This document shows positions 33,802 through 39,078 of a stretch of 39,078 nucleotides of DNA, piece by piece (position 1 is the first letter of the stretch; every line of letters begins with the position of its first letter). The notes under the pieces are model-generated. The model made no database searches, was not told where the DNA came from, and saw only the letters and a program-made list of their open reading frames with translations. The translations under genes were made by a program, and so were the position numbers. This DNA comes from Planctomycetota bacterium (GTDB taxonomy: Bacteria; JAJVIF01; JAPKYR01). Location: positions 1-39,078 of the forward strand of contig JAUWTM010000018.1 of NCBI GenBank assembly GCA_030614715.1. The letters run 5' to 3'.

Positions 33802-34660
33802 GCCCTTGATCGACGAACATAATGTTATATTAATGTAATATGTCAACAATATGCATTTAAATACATCAATCAAGAATATTTCTGAGAATTGGAATTTTTA
33901 TTGCTCACTTAAAAAAAACTTTGAGCTTATAAATTCCAATCACATTCTACTATGGTGGGAAGAAAGGAATTACAATAAATTATTATTACAAGATATGTAT
34001 CAAGGCATGAAAGAAGGACCAAGCCTAATAACAGGTCCTGAATTAATTGCTGCATTTTGGGGAATTGGCTATATATTGAATAATATTTCTATTAAGAAAA
34101 TAAAGCGGAATTCCTCCATCTCAATTATTGGTACAATTATCCTGTCATTAATATTTATTTTTATTCCAATAATTTTATCAAATTTTTTTTCATTACAAAG
34201 AATTGTTGGGCCATTAACCATCGTATGCATTATATATTTAGTGTTAATGGCGATGATTCCCTGTATAAATCTTGGTCGTATTATTCTATTTATCCATCAT
34301 AAAAGCCATGTAAATCCAGCATTAGGGCTTTATATATTACTTGGAATTTTTTTATCTTTCAGATTTATTAACATACAATTTACACATGACTATATTAATT
34401 TCATATCTGGCTCAATATGGAACATGTCAATACTGATGATCGTTATCTACATGATCGGATGGGTAATCTGGTGTTTCATTACTTATTATCTCATAGTAAC
34501 AATCAGGAAATTGCTATGTGAGAAATATGGCTATTATTGATTAAATAAGCATCTAATTAAGTTGCGACATTACTATGTATGATGAAATAAAGAAACATAC
34601 AAGCATCCACCATTCCGTAGATATAAAACTCGAGTGGGACATCAATGCAGTAACCAGGGG
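33802..34660. other. AT-rich inserted island
   Basis: Base composition drops sharply just after the biotin carrier stop and recovers at the end of the convergent aminotransferase gene. The island uses AT-ending codons and long A and T runs unlike all neighbours. It begins near an ATATTA-ATG-TAATAT inverted repeat (33827-33841) and contains one membrane-protein gene. A 129-bp stretch after that gene begins a frame MYDEIKKHTSIHHSV that fades into the aminotransferase 3' end and looks like a gene remnant. No integrase, transposase or target duplication was seen. Confidence 0.7.
33851..34540 (+). CDS. Multi-pass membrane protein of unknown function, AT-rich
   Basis: The 229-residue frame has no family I recognise. 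About the first 65 residues are polar with a conspicuous WW pair (HILLWWEERNY), then four or five hydrophobic helices follow (about 65-80, 88-112, 118-140, 155-172, 188-215). The tail is basic and ends KYGYY. No ribosome site is obvious before the ATG. The codon use is strongly AT-biased, consistent with recent transfer. Alone on its island, it could be a cargo gene or a piece of a defence or toxin-immunity cassette, but nothing in the sequence shows this. Confidence 0.65.
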   Translation: MHLNTSIKNISENWNFYCSLKKNFELINSNHILLWWEERNYNKLLLQDMYQGMKEGPSLITGPELIAAFWGIGYILNNISIKKIKRNSSISIIGTIILSLIFIFIPIILSNFFSLQRIVGPLTIVCIIYLVLMAMIPCINLGRIILFIHHKSHVNPALGLYILLGIFLSFRFINIQFTHDYINFISGSIWNMSILMIVIYMIGWVIWCFITYYLIVTIRKLLCEKYGYY

Positions 34661-34669
34661 GAGGGGACC

Positions 34670-36022
34670 TCAGCTCCTGATGAACTCAACCCATTTTTTC
34701 AGAGACTCGATACCGTTGAGCATCTTCGGGGCGTTTTTCTTTACGAACTCAATATCCTCTGCTTCATTCGATGGTGGGTCAGCCTTGTAGTTATCGTAAG
34801 CCTGTTTGCCGTTGTAATCGACAAACGCAATCCGTGCTCCGTAGTCGTCTGGATCAAGAAGGCATGCGTCGCCGGTAACGCATGCAAAATGGAACGGATG
34901 ATCGATGAGCGAGTGCCCAAGCGCGTTTGAGTCGGGTACGTCCTTCCGCTTCAGATCATCCTTCAGTTCATTGAAATCAACGAAGAAATAGAAACCACCG
35001 TGCGGAGTTGTAACCTTAAGGCCGTCGATTTTACCGAACTCAGCACTGAGGTGCGTTCCAATAATCCGATGGATGTTACGGGTTATTTCGAAATACTCAT
35101 CGATCTCGTCGTTGGGATTGTAAACATCGATCGCAGCGAACTGTGTCGGGGTTGAAACATATGTGTATATGGTGGCTGCCACTTTTTTAAACGCGTCGCT
35201 GTCCTTCTTCGAACATTTCTCCGGAAGTATGCACGATCCGAGACGGTATCCGCCCGAAGATCGGTCCTTGGAAAGTCCATTTGTCACGAACGATCCCTCG
35301 GGATAGACCACGCCCATGCTGGTGAAGTCATCGAAGTTGTAAGTCGTGATCGCGTAGATTTCATCGGCGATGACAAGGATGTTGTTCACCCTGCATACGT
35401 CCGCGATCTCCTCGAGTTCACCCCGTGAATATACGACACCGGTCGGGTTGTGCGGATTGTTGATTACCATCACGTGCTGCTCACCTGAAAACTGCTTGGC
35501 AAAATCATGCAGCTGCGACGGTTCAATCTTGTAATCGTTGTCCGGATTGAGATGCAGGATGTGGAAATGCTTTTCAAGCAGTTTGATCTGAGGTGAGTAA
35601 CCGATCCACGACGGGGAAGGGAGGATGGCGCCACCGCTGACTATGTCGAAAATGAGGTGGATGAGGTCCTTCGTGCCGGGACCGATGACTATCCGGTCAG
35701 GATCAGCATCGATTCCGAACCAGCGTTTGTTAAATCCCGCGACAGCTTCCCGGAGTTGTGGAATACCCTCCGCGTCGGAGTAATGACCCTTTTCCGCGGA
35801 TTTTCCCAGGGCTTTTACGAGTGGAGGGGGCACGTGGAACGGCGACTGCCCGAACGCGAAGGCATAATAATCAAACGGACACCCCTCATCGTTGCAGTTC
35901 TTGCGATGCTTCGCGACCATTAGCGCGATTGCCAGGTTGTCAGGCATTTTAATCGCCTGTACGTGCTGTTCAATCTCGATTTTTCGAGCTGTCAGTTCGT
36001 TGGGAGTAATTTCTTCTGACAT
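34670..36022 (-). CDS. PLP-dependent class I/II aminotransferase
   Basis: I start it at ATG 36022 (MSEEITPNEL), with GAGGA 8-9 nt upstream. The longer frame to 36190 has no ribosome site and would overlap the divergent lipoprotein gene. The 450-residue fold-type I enzyme has NNPHNPTG (188-195), ADEIY (219-223), the PLP lysine Lys252 in TNGLSKDRSSGGYRLG and Arg260. It would transfer amino groups between an amino acid and a 2-oxo acid. The specificity cannot be read from sequence. Leucine or aspartate/aromatic use would fit nearby acyl-CoA and asparaginase genes. It is longer at both ends than typical 390-residue AspC-type enzymes. Confidence 0.9.
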   Translation of the reverse strand: MSEEITPNELTARKIEIEQHVQAIKMPDNLAIALMVAKHRKNCNDEGCPFDYYAFAFGQSPFHVPPPLVKALGKSAEKGHYSDAEGIPQLREAVAGFNKRWFGIDADPDRIVIGPGTKDLIHLIFDIVSGGAILPSPSWIGYSPQIKLLEKHFHILHLNPDNDYKIEPSQLHDFAKQFSGEQHVMVINNPHNPTGVVYSRGELEEIADVCRVNNILVIADEIYAITTYNFDDFTSMGVVYPEGSFVTNGLSKDRSSGGYRLGSCILPEKCSKKDSDAFKKVAATIYTYVSTPTQFAAIDVYNPNDEIDEYFEITRNIHRIIGTHLSAEFGKIDGLKVTTPHGGFYFFVDFNELKDDLKRKDVPDSNALGHSLIDHPFHFACVTGDACLLDPDDYGARIAFVDYNGKQAYDNYKADPPSNEAEDIEFVKKNAPKMLNGIESLKKWVEFIRS

Positions 36023-36178
36023 TACAGGGTCCTCAGAGGTAGTTTTCAAATAACAATACTTAATGGTAATTAATAATAGTAGCATACTGCATCGAAGGAA
36101 ATTAGCCGGCTGGGCACCAATCCAGTCACTTACGTATGATAAACTGTTATCAGCCTGAATATTCGCAGGAGTGTGCAA

Positions 36179-39078
36179 ATGAGATCCCACCTGTATCTGC
36201 CCACTTTCGTATTTTCTATATTTTTAATACTCGGCTGTCAGGCTGGTGACAATCCGGGTTTACCACCGATCACTGAATCAGATGGTAACATTGCTGTCCA
36301 GCAGGATGGATCGGATAACCACTATCTCTGGTCGTACAACCTGATCTATGTCGATCCGACCGTAGGGGAGATTCCCGAGTTTGAAGTAATTCCCTTAAGG
36401 GATACCGCAATTCATCTAAACATACTCACGTGGCTCGAACAAAGCCCGTGTACCAATTGCTTCAAGCTGACAGGATTGACGCCGTCGGGAACCGGCACGA
36501 TCATCGCGGAAATTGAGCTAACGCATCCCTTCAGCGACCTGAAACTGACCGGTTTTGATGTGCGCGGGATCGCGATGTTCAACGGGAGTCACTATTTTCC
36601 GGAATCGGGACTGACATGTTCGGACAGGTGGGCTGGAGACGGTGAACTGGTCAATCCGGACGGGCACACGACGTTGTACAACGGTTCGACTGTCGGTCAC
36701 GGGATGGAGGGTTATCTACAGGGGAACCTCGCGACTGCATCGGTACCAAATTCAATGATAAACGGTTACAAACGATTTGTTACCGATTATCTGCCAAACC
36801 CTCGCAATGTTTTTTACCCGGCTGACACAATCAGTGCAATATACGAAATAGACATGCCCGATGGGCCGTTTGTATTTGGTTATGCGGTCGATGCGTCGTG
36901 GGCTCAACCGATAGTCAATCCGGTAACCGATCCCATGACTGATTTCGGCGCGAATGCAAACGTTGCTGAACCGTGGAAAATAACTGTTAACCCGACACCG
37001 GTTGGATCAGGACTGACCGATGCTGGCGGATCAGCAACTCTGACTATCGATGTCTACGACTGGATGGGGCCAGGCAGCCATAATGATCCGTTGATCGAGT
37101 GTTCCGAGCTCTTCAACGGTCAATTGACAGCGACGTACGTTTCATTGGGTCTCGGTTATACAAGTTATGAGGTTACAATTTCGAATGATAACCTCGCGTC
37201 GCAGGGAACTTACCGGTGTTTAATCAGTGTCGAGGACAAGGATAACGATCCAATCGGGAAACCGTGGCTCGACCTGACCGCGTACCGTGTAATCACGCTC
37301 GAGGTAAACCCATCGGGAATGGTGTTAAATCCGGTCGATATAACGCCGGACTGGGTGAATATAGCACCTGAATGCGTGAGTGTCGACGGCAACTACGCGT
37401 ATGCAGCCGGCTTCACGGGAGGACTTCATATTTTCGATATAACTGACGTGATGAACCCTATCTGGATCAGATCAGTGCCTGTCGCGGACAATGTGACACG
37501 CCTCGATGCTGCGAACGGGTATGTCTGTGTCGTTGGAGATGACCTCGAAATAGTCGATGTCGATCCACCTGAATCTGCTCAGATTGAAAATTACGTGGTG
37601 ATCCCCGAGACATGCACGGATGTAGCTATCAAAGATGGCTATGCAATTGTAACATCGGATGAGGTTTACATCGTCGACATCGATCCGCCGGAGTTGGCAT
37701 CGATCGTGCATACAGTAATAACGGAGGGAGAAGACGCGGATCTGGATATCGATGGCGATTACGGTTTTGTCTTGAGTGATGTATCGACCAAAAAAATTCA
37801 TTTTCTGGACCTGACGACACCTGAGTCCGCATCAGTGCTGTATACAGAATTCACCTCATTAACAAAACCATCGACCGCGATTTCAATGGAGAATGGTTAC
37901 CTGTGCATAACTGATGGAGGCTACGTCGGGACTCTTATAATTTTAAATGTCGACCCTCCAGGCGCATTCGACTTCGTCGGATACGTGCCGTTTGGTGATC
38001 AACCGGAGCAGATCTACAAGGCGGCGACGAATGTTGTGATGTCTTCCGGTTACGCATACGTGTCGGTGCTGACGTATAAATACAACGGGGATCCCAGCGC
38101 ATATAATCTACACGTAATCGATATCGACCCGCCGGGATCAGCGGAGATCGTTGATACGTACTATTGCGGAACGAGCAACCCGGTCGATCTACATATCGAT
38201 GGCTGTAATTTGTGGGCAGCGTTTCTTGAATACGGGCCGTCGTGCGAAGGCACGGTGCTGTCGCGTCGTCTGGACCTGCTGGATATCTGTCCCGAGGGAT
38301 CGATTGAATATGTTTATTCCATTGAACCGTTCGGGTATGCACTGGACATTGTTGTCAGTGACGGATATGCGTACATAGGAACGGAAGCTGACGGATTGAA
38401 GGTTCTGGATGTCGATCCGCCGGAAGCCGTTCACCAGGTGAGAGAATTACCGTCGATCAGGAACAACCCGGATGTTGTTGTCGATGGTGATTACGCCTAT
38501 GTGAGCAATTTTTACCACAGCGGAATCTTCGACTTCGGTTACCTCGACATCATCGATATAAGCGATCCGGAATCAGCATATATCGTTAACACCCTGGCCC
38601 TGCCGGTTGAGAGTTACACTACCGGGCTTGCGGTGTCAGGAGGGTATGCATACGTCTCCACTCTCGATTACGGAACTAATGCTTGTGGGATACGGGTTGT
38701 GGATGTCGATCCGCCCTTATCGGCACAGGTGGTGCATTTCGTGGGAACGTACTGGGCGCAGGATGTTGCTGTTGAGGGGAATTATGCGTATGTTGCCGAC
38801 GATTCCGCCGGCGTAAAAATCCTGGATATAAGCGTGCCGGGATCGGCAAGCGTGGTCGGGTCTGCAGGAGGCATGGAGGGCAGTGCAAGGTCAATCGCGG
38901 TGTCAGGGGGTTATGCATACACCGGGAATTATGACTGGGACGGTGGTGACAATTATATTTATGTTGTCGACGTTTCGCCTCCCCAACTGGCGTATGTCCT
39001 GAACGAGATGCCGATGGCGGGTCGGGTTTACGATGTAGGTTTGGTGGGTGAGTACCTCCTGGTTGGGACCGTAGCGCC
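36179..39078 (+). CDS. Large lipoprotein with family N-terminal module and LVIVD-type repeats (3' end outside window)
   Basis: AGGAG precedes the ATG at 36179. The frame stays open to the window edge (about 966 codons). A lipoprotein signal ends at LILGC (Cys20). Residues of about 40-320 carry the module shared with the lipoproteins at 1-1643 and 1834-4422: HPFSDLKLTGFDVRGI, INGYKRF and GGSATLTIDVYDW. From about residue 397 there are roughly a dozen beta repeats of the LVIVD kind. The recurring core is V-G-YAYV followed by a L-I-DVDPPE-A turn (for example EIVDVDPPESA, YIVDIDPPELA, KVLDVDPPEA). Such repeats usually build a surface-exposed beta-propeller. It is probably an extracellular binding or adhesion protein. 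The ligand is unknown. Confidence 0.88.
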   Translation, partial: MRSHLYLPTFVFSIFLILGCQAGDNPGLPPITESDGNIAVQQDGSDNHYLWSYNLIYVDPTVGEIPEFEVIPLRDTAIHLNILTWLEQSPCTNCFKLTGLTPSGTGTIIAEIELTHPFSDLKLTGFDVRGIAMFNGSHYFPESGLTCSDRWAGDGELVNPDGHTTLYNGSTVGHGMEGYLQGNLATASVPNSMINGYKRFVTDYLPNPRNVFYPADTISAIYEIDMPDGPFVFGYAVDASWAQPIVNPVTDPMTDFGANANVAEPWKITVNPTPVGSGLTDAGGSATLTIDVYDWMGPGSHNDPLIECSELFNGQLTATYVSLGLGYTSYEVTISNDNLASQGTYRCLISVEDKDNDPIGKPWLDLTAYRVITLEVNPSGMVLNPVDITPDWVNIAPECVSVDGNYAYAAGFTGGLHIFDITDVMNPIWIRSVPVADNVTRLDAANGYVCVVGDDLEIVDVDPPESAQIENYVVIPETCTDVAIKDGYAIVTSDEVYIVDIDPPELASIVHTVITEGEDADLDIDGDYGFVLSDVSTKKIHFLDLTTPESASVLYTEFTSLTKPSTAISMENGYLCITDGGYVGTLIILNVDPPGAFDFVGYVPFGDQPEQIYKAATNVVMSSGYAYVSVLTYKYNGDPSAYNLHVIDIDPPGSAEIVDTYYCGTSNPVDLHIDGCNLWAAFLEYGPSCEGTVLSRRLDLLDICPEGSIEYVYSIEPFGYALDIVVSDGYAYIGTEADGLKVLDVDPPEAVHQVRELPSIRNNPDVVVDGDYAYVSNFYHSGIFDFGYLDIIDISDPESAYIVNTLALPVESYTTGLAVSGGYAYVSTLDYGTNACGIRVVDVDPPLSAQVVHFVGTYWAQDVAVEGNYAYVADDSAGVKILDISVPGSASVVGSAGGMEGSARSIAVSGGYAYTGNYDWDGGDNYIYVVDVSPPQLAYVLNEMPMAGRVYDVGLVGEYLLVGTVA

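Noticed and set aside
34575-34790. 71-residue plus-strand frame after the island gene
   Set aside because: Only its first part has island-like composition. The rest is antisense to the aminotransferase 3' end. It looks at most like a remnant, so it is not called as a gene.

Overview
This is probably a piece of an uncultivated Gram-negative bacterial genome. The bacterial signs are signal peptides and lipoboxes, a periplasmic amidase, a sigma54-type activator and canonical -35/-10 promoters. Several proteins have relatives best known from archaea or anaerobes: an archaeal-type HMG-CoA synthase/thiolase/DUF35 trio, a DUF438 hemerythrin-PAS protein and an FMN-binding glutamate-synthase-like protein. 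I cannot name a phylum from the sequence. No rRNA, tRNA, CRISPR array or complete insertion sequence was seen. Both ends of the window cut through lipoprotein genes.

Layout. Positions 1-6224 (minus strand) hold two large lipoproteins of one family and a lipoprotein 5'-nucleotidase. The second lipoprotein is split by a single in-frame TAG. Positions 6365-11084 (plus) hold a DUF438/hemerythrin/PAS protein, then a translationally overlapping pair: a membrane-anchored GerMN protein and an AMIN/Amidase_3 cell-wall amidase. Positions 11130-11467 carry three tandem 128-bp repeats. Each contains a long hairpin, and the stem shows compensatory base changes.

Positions 11644-20507 (plus) look like a regulated redox module. 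A histidine kinase and an NtrC-type sigma54 activator are followed by a near-consensus -24/-12 sequence. Then come a small protein with a duplicated Cys motif, NuoE-like, NuoF-like and short NuoG-like subunits, and an FMN-binding GltS-like protein. The layout resembles HydABC-type electron-bifurcating enzymes, but the catalytic partner is a GltS-like flavoprotein instead of a hydrogenase. Its substrate is unknown. I consider this the best candidate for a poorly described system here.

Positions 20679-24405 (minus) encode an asparaginase with a long extra C-terminal domain and acetyl-CoA synthetase. A perfect CRP/FNR-family operator (TGTGA-N6-TCACA) lies upstream of a likely acs promoter. Positions 25031-33801 (plus) form a leucine/isovalerate-type acyl-CoA operon: acyl-CoA dehydrogenase, HMG-CoA synthase, thiolase, DUF35, methylcrotonyl-CoA carboxylase beta, methylglutaconyl-CoA hydratase, biotin carboxylase and biotin carrier. 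Where liu operons have HMG-CoA lyase, this one has the archaeal-type synthase/thiolase complex. The module could connect isovaleryl-CoA with acetyl-CoA in either direction.

Positions 33802-34660 are a strikingly AT-rich island with one multi-pass membrane protein of unknown function, probably acquired. It is followed by a class I/II aminotransferase (minus) and a divergent large lipoprotein (plus). That lipoprotein has the same N-terminal module as the two at the left end, joined to about a dozen LVIVD-type repeats, and it runs off the right edge.
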